A stretch of DNA of 64,000 nt, from positions 62,001 through 126,000 of the forward strand of contig MU400534.1 of NCBI GenBank assembly GCA_022578965.1. Direction: 5' to 3'. Position numbers and translations under genes: made by a program. The stretch is from Xylaria sp. FL1777 (taxonomy: Eukaryota > Ascomycota > Sordariomycetes > Xylariales > Xylariaceae). Below, piece by piece: positions 33,930 to 45,285 of this stretch; position 1 is the first letter of the stretch, and every line of letters begins with the position of its first letter. Below the pieces are notes generated by a model, which saw only the letters and a list, made by a program, of their open reading frames with translations, was not told the DNA's origin and did no database searches.

Positions 33930-34504
33930 TCACTTCAAACCGCCAAACGCACGATCAAGCTCCTCGCCCTGGTCAACGGCCATCTCACTGACACCCTCAC
34001 GTCCAGCAATGCTCATTTCGGAAAATTGGCCTGCGACTTCGGCATCGCCAGGCGTCCCGGGCTTCCGTTCAGGCTCCAGCAGGCGCGCCTCACTATCCAG
34101 CCAGCCGGGCGCAACCCGGCGCTTCTCAGCGAGCTCGCGGGCACGGATGCGCTCGTGTAGGTTACGCAGCTCCCGCTCGGCGTCTTCCTGGGTCTTGGTG
34201 ATGTGGGCCTGCAGAGCCTTGCATGAAGCAATGATGTCGTCTGGATGGGCGGCGTGGCCAGATTGCGATACCACGTACTTAGGTTTCTCGTCAGTCGCAC
34301 CCGTTATTCCCGTTGAAGGTAGTGGCAGCGTCGACGGCATGCTCTTGTAGGTGTAAGGCAGCGTTGCCGCCGTGGGCAGCGTGATGAAGGGTGACACTGT
34401 TAACGGCACCTGTGCCAGCAGCGGGTGTGTGCCTGGGGGAGCAGTCAGCGGGATTACACGTTGTGTTGGCCAGTGTCCTTACGGTCATCGCGCATCGTAA
34501 CCAT
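33930..34504 (-). CDS. Small charged protein of unknown function
   Basis: Two exons, 34504-34483 (22 nt) and 34432-33930, giving 174 residues. The tiny first exon encodes MVTMRDD plus one base and joins in frame through a 50-nt GTAAGG/CCCCCAG intron with a CTGAC branch, reading on as RTHPLLAQVPLTVSPF. Without this exon the long frame has no early ATG (first Met about 31 residues in). The middle of the protein (about 75-130) is a predicted helix or short coiled coil: DDIIASCKALQAHI, then a heptad-like ELRNLHERIRARELAEKRR, then PGWLDSEARLLEPER, which looks like a conserved signature. The C-terminus is acidic and ends in DRAFGGLK. I do not recognise the family. It is divergent from the pICln/LOT5-like gene. 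Confidence 0.6.
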
Positions 34505-34886
34505 TTTATCCTTCGAGCGTCTATTTATATGTTTATAGGGGTTTGCTATCTCCCCTTCTTCAATGAATTTCAAGATTCATCTGTAAATTGAGTACATGAA
34601 CTCTGTTGCCATGAGGGTACCTAGAGTTGAGTGAGATGAGCTTGGCGGCTGTGGACAGATATAGCCAACTGGCCGGGTAGCTACTCAGTACCTATTAAAG
34701 TACCTGGACACCTATCGATAAGCCCCGCTACGGCATTGTAGCTTAGAGCCCTCAACCGGTACCTAGTCACCTATCTAGAACTTACGTAGGTTAGGGAGTC
34801 ACTCCCATTACAAAATTTTCCGAGTCTCAAAATCCTTTAAGCACCTTTTGCATTCTTATTTCATCGATCTAGGAAATAACATCAGA
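34505..34886. promoter_or_regulatory. Divergent promoter region
   Basis: A 382-bp spacer between two genes that face away from each other, so it must hold both promoters. GGTACCT/AGGTACC-like elements recur (34615-34622, 34699-34705, 34758-34765). No clear TATA box. Confidence 0.4.
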
Positions 34887-35928
34887 ATGTTGCCTGTGGT
34901 AATCAAGATCTGCCCTTCGGCAGAGAATGACTTCCTGCCTCTGAGCGAGTACCAAGCCCAGACGCCTGAGACTTTCTTTGAGGGGAAGCCCGTTCTATAC
35001 TTCCACGACGAAAACATCAAGGCCTGGGTCTCGAATGAGAAATATGAAGAATTAGTTTTCTTCTCACAAAAAGTCGCCGGTGACTCTACGTCACTAAGTC
35101 CTACGCCGCCCGAGTCTCATGGGCTCAACAGCGAGGACAAACACACGTGCGAGGAGAAAGTCGAGGTTTTCGTTTCTTCTAGGTAGGTCTCCTCTACATA
35201 GTCAGCGCAAATATTTTGAGTGCTGTGCTTTTTGAACTGATGAGATTGCTAGAAAATTGATTCTGTTCTCTCACAACAGCGGTAAGGGAGTTGAGATCCC
35301 GTATCCTGCCATCACACTCCACGCCATCAAGAACTTCAAGCCCCTTGATAAACCTGACGACGACTCATCGTCCAAGTTTTCGGGCGTATACATGCAGTTA
35401 GAATTTTCTGATTCTGGCCCCGACGACGACGAGAGCTTCGAGCCAATTGAGCTTACGATCATCCCATACAAGCCTAATTCGAATAATGAAACCCCCGCTA
35501 TAGATCCCTTGAATGCGGAACGAACGAATGCACTTTTCAACCAGATATCAGCCTGCTCAAATCTGAATCCTGATCCCCGTAACGAGGAGGAGGATGACGA
35601 TGAAGAGGACGAATTCAACGCAGATCACATCATCTTTGAGGGCAATGTTGATGAAGGAGTGGCCATTGAGGGGCTACCAGGTGTATTGCGGGGCAACAAC
35701 AGCGGAGGTCTGCCACCCCCCATGCCGGGAAGCTCTGGTTGGATAACAGCGGACAATGTCAATGAGTACTTTGACGAACAAGGGAATTGGATTGGCGATG
35801 ACGGCGTCAGTGGTGAACTTGGCGATGGTGCGGGTCGCGTTCGTGGGCGGGACGAGGTTGAACAAGATGGAAAGAATGGCCATGAAGAGGTGGAGGATGG
35901 TGATGCGAAGCGGCCTCGGACCGAATAA
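34887..35928 (+). CDS. pICln/LOT5-like protein (Voldacs family)
   Basis: Two exons, 34887-35182 and 35253-35928, giving 323 residues. The ATG at 34887 gives the natural start MLPVVIKICPS; the frame is open a little further upstream. Family features: an N-terminal PH-like fold with VFVSSRKLILFSH joined across the intron, IPYPAITLHAIK (the most typical strand), YMQLEFSD, and then the strongly acidic segment NEEEDDDEEDEF at about 231-242 followed by ADHIIFEG. In animals pICln chaperones Sm proteins with the PRMT5 methylosome; the yeast relative is Lot5. A glycine/proline linker and a GNWIGDDG element follow; the end is charged and finishes KRPRTE, a possible nuclear signal. It is followed after 73 bp by a decayed gene. 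Confidence 0.85.
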
Positions 35929-36001
35929 AAATTGTTGATCCCCTCCGTCACAAGAGAACACCAACTCTTCGTGATGTGTTTTCATGTAATCGCCCAATGG
36001 C

Positions 36002-37163
36002 GTGGACAATTTACATGTTACAGGAGCCTCCGATGCCGCGTATGACCAGATCAATGAAAGCAATCTTCCACCACCACGCGACGGCTACTTCCTCGAAAAA
36101 GCGAGTATATCCGCTGGAATGTACGTTACAATTAGTGCTACAATTGCGCTAGGCATGAAAGAAATCTTGGTATGTTCTACTTTGAACAGCTACGTACCCA
36201 AGCTACAGTGGCTGCGTTGCCAATACGTTGTTCTATGGGATGAAGCAGACAACTGGGGCTGGCTTGTTAACAATACCAGTGCGTTGCTTCGTTTGGTGAG
36301 AACGTCACTTCAACTGAGTAGCACGGACGACCACTTCTCCTCCGTTTGGCAGTTTTCGCCTAGTCAAATGGTATACCCAGACAACATAAATAGGCCTGAT
36401 ACCGCTGCGGAGGTCCTTTCGCACAATACCAACAGGCAACTTGAAATCTGAGCTGGAGAGTTTGTGCACATCACAGAAGTGACATCAACTGATGGAAATG
36501 TCGGTGAAGTAATAAAGAAAACGATGCAAGCTACTCTCTTCGAAGATATAGTTGAAGAGCGCTTTAGTTTTTTTGGAAAGAATGATTGCGTATCAGCAAA
36601 AAGGAGGCCAGAATGGTATCAATCTCAAACACCGAGTACGGAAGCATCTGGAGGGTTGGGATTTCATTCATGCTACAACGCGTCAAGAATTGCACGGCCG
36701 CGTTGCCACTTTAGATCAGGCGGCCGATGGCTGGGTAGAGTTCGCTTGTTCTATCAGCGCTGTCACTCTATTTGGCAAGGGGTTTGGCGACATTATCGAA
36801 TCTATCAAAGTCTGTTCGCTCTGGTGCGCGGTTCTTATAGGCAAATATTACTTGGCTGCAATTGTATTTGACCTCAAGAAGATCCAAAGAGAGAGGATTA
36901 CAGCGCACCCACCATTATCTCTCAGTTTGAATGGTTCAGTCCTTCACTTCCGTTTGCGCAATGCTTGTGCTCACGCGGGGAATCTCGGGAAGACCATTGA
37001 TCTATCTAGTCCAGGTTTTCCGCTCTCAGATCTTGGCTACTTGGCTATTGAAAAAAAAGAGATTTCTAGGCCTAGTGAGCTAAAGGATGGTGATGGGATC
37101 CTGAATAAAAGCGGCGAACGCACTGATCCCAATTTGTCGGGTGGCATAACCTGTAACTTGTAA
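36002..37163 (+). pseudogene. Decayed gene of an uncharacterised fungal family
   Basis: Three pieces read as one protein but are broken. Piece 1 (36002-36448) has DGYFLEKASISAGMYVTISA, ATIALGMKEI and YVVLWDEADNWGWLVN. It ends in an in-frame TGA at 36449-36451. The same frame continues at once with AGEFVHITEVTS and runs to about 36575. Near the run of seven T at 36569-36575 the sense moves to the frame that contains FLERMIAYQQKGGQNG, HRVRKHLEGWDF and VTLFGKGFGDIIES, ending at 37163. Piece 1 also has no in-frame ATG at its N-terminus (it opens with GTG after a TAA). Three independent defects argue for a pseudogene over a sequencing slip, although a missed intron could remove one of them. The family looks like large fungal proteins of unknown function; I cannot give a role. 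Confidence 0.65.
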
Positions 37164-37664
37164 CGACAGAGCTATTCACCACATCGCAAGCATTTCAAAT
37201 CCTCTGGCCAAAGCTTTCTGCCCTCTCCTGGGCGTCCACATTTCGCGTCGTATGCACCTCCCTGCACCTTTTTATGGCCAACGCGGAAAGTCTGAGTCTA
37301 ATCTCAAAAAAAGAACGCCATCTAGTCAGCCTGATGGTTCGCCTGTCATGCGCCACTATGCACGTACATTTTCATTCCCATCATCCTTCTTGCAATGCCC
37401 CTCCTCCTCTTTTTCTCCTCTCTCTCACAAAGTACAGCCTGCTTCTATATGTTGCAAAATGCAAATTTCAGTGTTCGAAAAACTCTTCCCATTGGACGAG
37501 ACTTTATCTGACGTGAGGGGAAATGCCTCCTAATCTACATAGATATGGGCGATTGCAGAAACGTACTGCTGCGCTAGCATCTGCTTCCCCCTTGACAACT
37601 CTTGACCACCTCTTAAGAACTATACAAGACTCCATCGTAAATTGACGTTTTAACGAAATTCAAT
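37164..37664. other. Intergenic region upstream of the 1038-residue gene
   Basis: 500 bp with a CT-rich tract at 37370-37430 (many CCTCCTC/TCTCTC runs), likely core promoter of the downstream gene. No separate gene; the frames at 37252-37533 are low-complexity chance ORFs. Confidence 0.45.
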
Positions 37665-40600
37665 ATGTCGGCCATAGGAAACATCAAGGCCTCTGTTTCT
37701 TCGTTTACGAATGAAAATACGGCAGCCCTCGTCCATCTGAATCTCGACTTCTCGCTCTTCCGTTGTGAGACAAAACCAGAATATGTTTCTGTCGGCACAG
37801 CACTAAGTATGAAACGACGGGAGGAAGCAGAAAGTGGCCAAATTCACAGAACTGCGTGTACACTCGGCTTCTTGTTTCAGGAGATGCTTCCAGATACGCC
37901 AGCTCTCTATAAAGCTTATGGTTGTCGTGTAACTGATATACTGGCACAACCGAATATCAACCCGCAAGGTACCACAAATGATGGTCCATTTCAATCATTC
38001 ATAGGTGCTGACTGCACATCGATATGGGCGGCGGCAACTTCAAGTGACGCATCCATTGCTATTCATCTTCTGGCATGTATGTTAGCACGTGCATTTGATT
38101 CCAAAACAGCCACGTCTATCTGGTTTGAAATAGTGCAAGAGCGGAAGCAGGAAGTTGAGAAACTCGTCAAAGACAACAAAATGATACACCCACATACATA
38201 CCTGGCTTCCAAACAAACTATCAGTCGTACAGAGCTAGCAACTTGGGACACGAGCGCTCGTGCTTGGTTGAGAAGGGCGGACGAATCCAAAACATGGGAA
38301 AAGCATCAATTCACCCTTATTGTTGAAAACCTTAACCTACCCTATACGTCATCCGGGTCAACATATTCTAAAGTCATCGTCACATGGGTTAAATCCATGC
38401 AAGTTCTCAATAATCTACTGCGGAATCTTCCACAACAAGCCAATGACCGTGCGATACTCTTGGCGATCTCATCATGGCATCTATACCCCAACCTGCTCGT
38501 TTTCCATAAAACGGCGACAAACGTAGATTTAAAAGACTCGCTTTTCCCTTCCTCAGCTGTCTTAAGTCTCGGCCTCGAATATGTAACTGAAAAAGGAAGC
38601 ACAAATATCCGATGGTCTTTAGCCCTCTCACACCTCCGCCATTACGGGGACCCAGTAGCGGTCCGGAGTAACGAAGATCTGTCCCGCGTCAACATGTCAC
38701 AGTTTTGGTTAGTGGCCCTGGGCTCGCTTTTTCGAACGTGGGACTTGCGGACCTCGGAAATCCAAGAGGCTATTGACTGGCTGGGTTCCCTTCATAAACT
38801 AATTACATCGGCAAAGAGTGAAAGCTTTGCAGAAATGGCATGGATTGTTTCGTTTTCTAATGTCGCGAACCGATTTCTCGAGGCCGACGAGAATAATCGG
38901 AGTGTGGGATTACAACTCATTAAATTTGGGTGGCGCCGTGCCTGCCGCCTTTTGGGAGAGAACCATGGTACTCATATACCATACTTTGGGCTCCGAAATC
39001 CAAGTATATTGAGAGCCCTAGAAGTAGACGATCCCATAACGAAGGGCTTTATCTACTTGCGAAATAATCTATCTTCAATAGGTCACACTGCTAAGCAAGT
39101 TCTTGTATCATTCACACGACAAGTACAACATCAAGTGTACTGTGAATGGGCTACCGCACATGTTAGTCGGACACGCGGACAGGAAGAGGAAGAAGTCGTT
39201 CCAAATCATCGATGGATACACTTTCGGAATCACGAACCTTTGACAGCGTATTATCGCAATGCTTTAGAAGAGAGGTGTGCCGCCATCGAGAGCATGGGCG
39301 AAAGATGTGAAATAATCTTGGACAGGACTTCCACACCTCACGCCCCTCCCATGGCCCAGACAAAGTCAAGAGCCATCATGCGGTGGCCGAATCCGCCACC
39401 AGTCCTTCTTGATACGGAGCAAGAGGTCACTTCCGAAATTCGATACGTTCAAGTTCCTGTACAAATCCGCGAAGAAGACATACAGAAACGTGGATATTTC
39501 ATCTGGGTCAAGCAACAAAACTATGAAGAGTCGTTCAACCAAAAGGTTTTGACTAATGTAAATCATGTAGGGTCTCTTCAAGACTCACTGGAAATTCTGA
39601 AGGATCCCAAGTTCGCTGCGGCTATCATTGGCTACCTGCGAAGTATAATTTTAGTAAGTGATTTTCGACGACTGAGCACAAGTCGGGTTCTTATTCTCCC
39701 AGCCTTCCCCACCGATGAATATTCGGCCGCTTAAGAGAAAGCGATCCAGTACCGCCACACCGGACCTCGCACACATCGATATAACAACTGGAAGTTTCGG
39801 AAATGCTGAGAATACGCTCATGATCCAATACAGCATACCATCTGAGTCTTGGCTGCAGTCGGTGATGGTTCTACAGATGGCAACCATGGTGTATGACCAG
39901 TTACCCGGAGCCACCGTGTCCCTCCGCATTGTTGATTTTCCTTTATACAAAGCCAGCTGGACTCCGAAACAATTCAGAGATACGGAGCCAAATAACCAGC
40001 AGTATCCTGATACCATCTCAAGGACATCTAGCGTAACCTGGTTTCAGGGGATGACAAGAGCGCAAGCATTCGGATGCATTGCAATGTTCGAATCTGGCCG
40101 ATTCAACCTTAGAACAGAGAGTTTGACCGATGTGGTTGCTCTTTGCACAGAAGATTCGATTTTTGTGGCGGGTATAATGTTACGCGATCCATCATCGGAA
40201 TCATCGTTGGGGCCACAGGTTCGCCATCTGGTTGGCAGCATTGGTCAAGCCGGGCTCGTGCTACTTGTGTCACCCTTGTATCCCAGGATTCGCGCCACGA
40301 CATACGATCCTACAAGTGTAGAGCATAAACTCTACGACGGCCTACGAGAAGACAAGTTTCAAGCAGTCTCGCTCCACCTATCCTTCACTGAGTGGAAGAT
40401 GCCGTTGGACTGGGAGTGTACAGGGGAAATTGATCAAGAAGTTTTCCTGCTAGAGTCCGTTCTCTCTGTGATGCATAACGGAAAATGGGTTAGCGATATT
40501 GACGTTCTTGGACTTGAGAAATCTCCACTCGATGTCTTTGAAACGGACTGCAAAGGCGAATGCGATCCCGAAGATAGTGAGGGAACGTCTATGCTGAAGG

Positions 40601-40830
40601 AAATAATCAGCCTAGATGACTGGGAAGAATTACTAGATCCACCGCCTTCGACTGGAATATTCCGAGCAAGGTCAAACTGGGTGGCGCGTCTCGCGGTTTC
40701 ATCAATCCTCATTCAACAGAGGAACGAGAACTGCGCTCTGATAATCGGGGGAACTGAATTATGCTGGAAATGCTTGTATCGGCATTATTCGTATCCTGAA
40801 CTGCACATCCCTCAGATAATCATCGATTAG
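37665..40830 (+). CDS. Large protein of unknown function (1038 residues)
   Basis: Two exons, 37665-39653 and 39703-40830, joined in phase 0 by a 49-nt GTAAGT/CCCAG intron with a GACTGAG branch. No domain that I can name: no signal peptide, no transmembrane helix, and no P-loop, kinase or zinc motif. The N-terminal third has motifs that look conserved (VHLNLDFSLFRCE, KRREEAESGQIHRTA, LGFLFQEMLPDTP, NPQGTTNDGPF, FIGADCTSIWAAATS). The middle is helical with regular tryptophans; the second exon starts with a basic patch PLKRKRSS, then alternating strand/helix sequence. Codon use and intron form are ordinary. It follows a decayed gene of another unknown family by 500 bp; the pairing may be functional, but nothing in the sequence proves it. 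Confidence 0.8.
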
Positions 40831-41871
40831 GATTTCACACAGCTGAGGATATGAATAAGAGAGATCACACAACTCCGATGTCGGCTCCTAAGAGAGTCAA
40901 TAAGGTATACAGTTAACAAGACCGGCTCACTTCAACAGTACCCAACAGGAATAAGCCAGTATGAGCCCTAAAGTTCCATTCCCATGCGTTTCCCTGAGGA
41001 ACTGGCCTTATCATCAGTAGAATCAGACAATAATACAAGGTAAGTTTTCCATGCGGTATGCTGCTTCGAATGGCTTGCTGCTTACACATCATGTTTATAG
41101 CCCGCAGTCTACTCATTTACTAACTCTTATTATAGCCTAAGTATATTCCCCTGTTACCAATCTTGAGCAAGAGCCTGGTTCTCTACTTGAGAAGAAGTTA
41201 TGCAACACCCTTAGTATTGCTTTTTAGTTGCTATCTTTTCCTATTCAAGTACTACCGAAGTATCTAGTGATAAGCTAATCTATAAGAAACCCCGATGTTG
41301 GGATCATGGCTGTAATGGTCGACAGTTTGCCTCTAGGGGTTATTTCTGGCGTTATCAATATGAAAAGTCCGAGGCCTCGTTTCAGTATACTTGCGCAACG
41401 TGGAGTATCTAGTTTGTGATTGATATTGAATATGGTTCTGATCATTGTACCGGTAACTGAAAGTCTCTGACGTGTCTTGGTATATCGCGACAGTTGATGT
41501 GTTACGAGTTGTTAGGGCCGCTCAAGTCCCAAGACGGAAACGGATTGTAGGGATTTAAGATTAATGTGGTATAATAGGGTATTATTATTTATACAGACAT
41601 GTACGACAAACTGATACCAAGCCGAGATGGTGCTCGTATCTAATGTTGTTGGAGAATCAATTAGTTGGTATTGGTATGTTTTCACTCATTGCTGCGTATG
41701 AATACCATAACTGTCGTTCTTACTCTAACATAATTCAGGGAGCGGATCTCTGAAGGCAGACGATCCGATTCAGCGTCAGCCACAAAACTCTCTTGATATC
41801 AACAAAATGATTAGCCAGAAAATAAACAATATCTAAAAACCATGTACACGAACTGGAGTAGGGCCTCTCCT
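40831..41871. other. Intergenic region between convergent genes
   Basis: 1 kb, AT-rich, no supported gene. It holds the 3' ends of the two flanking genes. Confidence 0.5.
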
Positions 41872-44800
41872 TCAAACACGTTCCGTCAAATCATCGCTTG
41901 TCAAGGAACTCCTCAAAAACCCCTTGCTATCGTATAATCCCAAGCCCATCGGACTCATCCGTCCTTCCTCCTGCGACAACTTGGCTGCATGGGTTCTGGG
42001 TTTACGAGGACTGCCGCTCTTCGTAGATACTTCTGGGATGGCTTGTAGAGAATAGCCTTGGCTTTCCCGAAGAGCCTGCCGTGCACGATCAAGATCCTGT
42101 TCGAACCTCTCCACAACCGTATTACCGCGCGGTCTTCCTCGACCGCCTCTACGAAGTGTAACTGTGTCTTTTAATCCAACTGGCACCATCGTCTTTTCGC
42201 TCTGACCATTACCATTCCTCCCACTACTAACATCATTTCTCTTACTCTCAGCATTACTGTCCTCGCCCTCCCCACCCCCACGAGTTGGACTACTTCCTAG
42301 CGAAAGGTAGTTTTTCGTACCGCCGCCCACTCCCTTTTTTCCCGGACTGCATCCGCCTCCTCGGAGGGCGGGGAGCGTGGGACTCACGTCACCAGCGACG
42401 TTCGTCGTGGCCGTGCTATATCCACTAACGCAGCTTACCTGACTATTCATACGACGAAGCTCCGCCACAGCACTTGTGACGCGCATCCCATGCTTGCCTG
42501 ATGCAGTCGTTGCAGGAATAAAGGGCATCAGCGGCCCTAACCTGTCTTGCCCGTCTTCGTCCTGTGAATATGCCGATCCAGCAGACATGTCGCTAACATT
42601 GCTGAGACTGATCTGCCGCGATTGCTGGGCATGAGGGAGCGAGGCTGCAGCGGAATAGCCCATCTTCGCGCACCCGTCCTCCGCCGTAGATGGCTTTAGA
42701 GTACCGACATAATGCGTATAGGCCCCGACCCCCAACGTGCCACTTTTCAAGCTTGCGTTCGTTGATCGGAGCGTACCTACACCATTCTCTATGCCGCAGT
42801 AACTCTTGCGGTTCTCGGCTGAGGTGGCAGGACCAATGTCCTCATCCCATCTTTCGGGAGGCGACGCCTCGGCAGGTGGCACTGTGAGCATCGTGGCGGC
42901 ACTCAGCCGTGCCAATGCCTGCGAACCCTCGAGACTGTCGCTGTATCGACTGTACCGATAGCTCTCGTACACCGACGAGAGCCCGCTTTCTGACACCGCT
43001 GGACTCGGCTCGCGACTTGGAGGCTGGATTTGGAATTCCGGATCGTGGTAGTGCCCGAGCGTCGGCGAACTCGTCATGGGCCGCAGGCGGCACGGAGGAG
43101 GGATTAGCTGTTTACGCGATGGTGAGGGCGTCGGGGTTTCGGAAATCGGCTGCGATTCCTTTACGGGGGAGCTCGTGCTATGGCCAGGTAGCTCGGCCGG
43201 CAGTGGCGAGAAGACTTGGGATAGACGCTGCGGCGTGTGTCGCTTCGGAGTCGTGTATGCGGTGAAAGGATCTTCTTGTTTAGCCTTAACACTTTGAGGT
43301 GTGGATGCTAGCGTAACTTTCGGCGAGGTTCCAGCTCCTGGCTGCATTATGCCATCTTTTGGTGTCGAAGCAGAGAGGGCAGCGATCGGGCTAGTACTTG
43401 GTAAGGCCCGTTCCAAAGTTCTCCTTCGTATATGAAGAGGCCGAGGATCGTGATTGTTCTGAATATTTCCTTGGGGATCGCCATCTCTCTGCGCCTGCCC
43501 GCCGTCAAAGGCGTCACATGCCCGCAAAGCTTGAGCCATAGCTCTTCTTTCCATTTCGTGTCCACCATCGGGGGCGATCTTGTCTTGCAGCGTGGTATTC
43601 GGTGAGCTCCTTTCATCTTCACTATATACAGTCGAAAGTGCCGACGACTTTTCGCTCGCTGGCGAATACGTCTGCGTGCTTGACACTTGCTGGGGGTAAG
43701 AGAATGATGTCTGAGTCATGCGATTTGGGCTGGGGAGAAGGTTGTGTGGTATATCAACCTGGGTGCTACACCTAGAAGGGGTTGACGCCGCATTTTCAGG
43801 TTGAGATAGCATGGATAACTGCGAAATCTGTGATATGTGCCGTGTATGGTGGGTTCGTCTATGCGTCTGCCACGGCGCGCTATTCTGTGACGCATCCTGC
43901 TGGATTCTGGGACTGCAGCCTTCGAGTTCCGAGTACGACACGGCCGCAGGAGCGCTCTTCTGGCTTCTGGCCGGACTTGGTGTCGTATCTCCTGGCCGCA
44001 CATGGTCTTTGCCGCATCCACATTCTTGATCATGGTCTCGCCTTGTATGATCTGGCCATCTAGAGGGCGTTGATGAAGTTGGGAGCATCAGCGTCTGCCT
44101 TCTCGCACTCTGACTTCCATCATCCAATCTCTCTGCCGTTCGACGTAGGATCGCCTGCAGCTCTGCATCTGTATTGCTCTGCTGGAAGCGTGAATATCTT
44201 TGTCCGTTGGCCCCAACGTCAAAAGATGGCACTCGTGCTCGACCTGCTAGTTGTTCTGCTGCATTGATCACCATATTGTTATGGCTCTGGGGACTTGGAA
44301 GAGCCGTACTGAGTCGTTGTGCCCTCGGCTGACTATTCAAAGAACCTCCCTGCTGCAGTGGCTGACGGACGGGGAAACGTAGTTCAGCCTGGGCCCCAAG
44401 TTCAGCCCCGGGCTCGCGTAATGTATGCTCATTCTCCGTTTTCCTGCTCTTCTGACTGACAAGTGGTTCTTTAGGCATTCCACCTTCGAACTTCTGCTCC
44501 TGACTAGTTTCAATAAAGGGTAGCGTAGGACTGCGCGCAAGCTCAGGCGCCCCAAATCTACGAAATGAAAGATGTCGGCTCAGCGTTCTTGTAAGCTCAT
44601 TACCTGGGAACCAGCTGGATTTCCTCTTTGAATTCTTCTTCGGCGAGACTCGGGGGCCATGTAACGCGTCTTCGTCGATCCACGACGTCTTCCGTCGATT
44701 TTGGTTGATGATATATCCGCGGTGCTTCTCTGGGGACCCATACATCTGCTCTCCTTGAACACGACTAGCTGTACCGTTACCACTAGTGTTGCCATTTGAA

Positions 44801-45285
44801 TCATCATCAGTTCCATTATCCCAAGGTCTGTTGCTTGAAAAGGGACCACTAATGCGCCAACTCCCGGGACGTGAGAAAACAGAGGGGAGGTTAGGTAAAC
44901 TGAGATGTTTCATCGGCTCTCCCCGTTCCCCTCCTCCTATAGACTCAGCACTTTTCATGCTAGCATACGCTACACCCTCGCTAGCCGCACTCTTCTTTCG
45001 TAGTCTTCTAGGCCCGTTGATATCTCCATCGTCCACGAACTGTCCGTGCTCGGCGAACGAGAGGTTGGATACCGGACATAGAGCTGCTCGGTCGCGGTCC
45101 TGCCGCTTCGCACGATAAACTAAGAGGGGCCCAACGATGAGTAGGAAGATGAACACCGAACCCGCAACCGTCACGGCGATTATTGCACCGCTCGAGAGCG
45201 CAATCGCCGCGGATCCCGAGCGGTTGAACAAGTTGTAGATAGATATACCCGTTTGTCGGGCTTGCATTAGTGTAAATTTTGGCAT
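41872..45285 (-). CDS. Single-pass membrane protein with long disordered Ser/Pro-rich tail
   Basis: One uninterrupted exon, 1137 residues. Residues about 33-57 (SGAIIAVTVAGSVFIFLLIVG and on) form one strong transmembrane helix, followed by the positive YRAKRQDRDR, which predicts a short outer N-terminus and a large cytosolic C-terminal part. The remaining 1070 residues are rich in Ser, Pro, Thr, Gln and Arg and look disordered, with many SP/TP sites (SPTLP, TPTPSPSRK, SPLPAELP) suited to proline-directed kinases. Short more hydrophobic islands include MKHLSLPNLPSVFSRP, KRKSSWFPGNELTRTLSRHLSFRRFG and, near the C-terminus, VVERFEQDLDRARQALRES, a likely helix. The last element SKGFLRSSLTSDDLTERV ends the protein. 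No family recognised. Such proteins can anchor polarity or wall-signalling complexes, but that is speculation. Confidence 0.8.
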   Translation of the reverse strand: MPKFTLMQARQTGISIYNLFNRSGSAAIALSSGAIIAVTVAGSVFIFLLIVGPLLVYRAKRQDRDRAALCPVSNLSFAEHGQFVDDGDINGPRRLRKKSAASEGVAYASMKSAESIGGGERGEPMKHLSLPNLPSVFSRPGSWRISGPFSSNRPWDNGTDDDSNGNTSGNGTASRVQGEQMYGSPEKHRGYIINQNRRKTSWIDEDALHGPRVSPKKNSKRKSSWFPGNELTRTLSRHLSFRRFGAPELARSPTLPFIETSQEQKFEGGMPKEPLVSQKSRKTENEHTLREPGAELGAQAELRFPVRQPLQQGGSLNSQPRAQRLSTALPSPQSHNNMVINAAEQLAGRARVPSFDVGANGQRYSRFQQSNTDAELQAILRRTAERLDDGSQSARRQTLMLPTSSTPSRWPDHTRRDHDQECGCGKDHVRPGDTTPSPARSQKSAPAAVSYSELEGCSPRIQQDASQNSAPWQTHRRTHHTRHISQISQLSMLSQPENAASTPSRCSTQVDIPHNLLPSPNRMTQTSFSYPQQVSSTQTYSPASEKSSALSTVYSEDERSSPNTTLQDKIAPDGGHEMERRAMAQALRACDAFDGGQAQRDGDPQGNIQNNHDPRPLHIRRRTLERALPSTSPIAALSASTPKDGIMQPGAGTSPKVTLASTPQSVKAKQEDPFTAYTTPKRHTPQRLSQVFSPLPAELPGHSTSSPVKESQPISETPTPSPSRKQLIPPPCRLRPMTSSPTLGHYHDPEFQIQPPSREPSPAVSESGLSSVYESYRYSRYSDSLEGSQALARLSAATMLTVPPAEASPPERWDEDIGPATSAENRKSYCGIENGVGTLRSTNASLKSGTLGVGAYTHYVGTLKPSTAEDGCAKMGYSAAASLPHAQQSRQISLSNVSDMSAGSAYSQDEDGQDRLGPLMPFIPATTASGKHGMRVTSAVAELRRMNSQVSCVSGYSTATTNVAGDVSPTLPALRGGGCSPGKKGVGGGTKNYLSLGSSPTRGGGEGEDSNAESKRNDVSSGRNGNGQSEKTMVPVGLKDTVTLRRGGRGRPRGNTVVERFEQDLDRARQALRESQGYSLQAIPEVSTKSGSPRKPRTHAAKLSQEEGRMSPMGLGLYDSKGFLRSSLTSDDLTERV

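Noticed and set aside
42690..44267. Several frames of 60-120 codons antisense to the 1137-residue gene
   Set aside because: They are mirror readings of a low-complexity Ser/Pro-rich coding exon and have no independent features.
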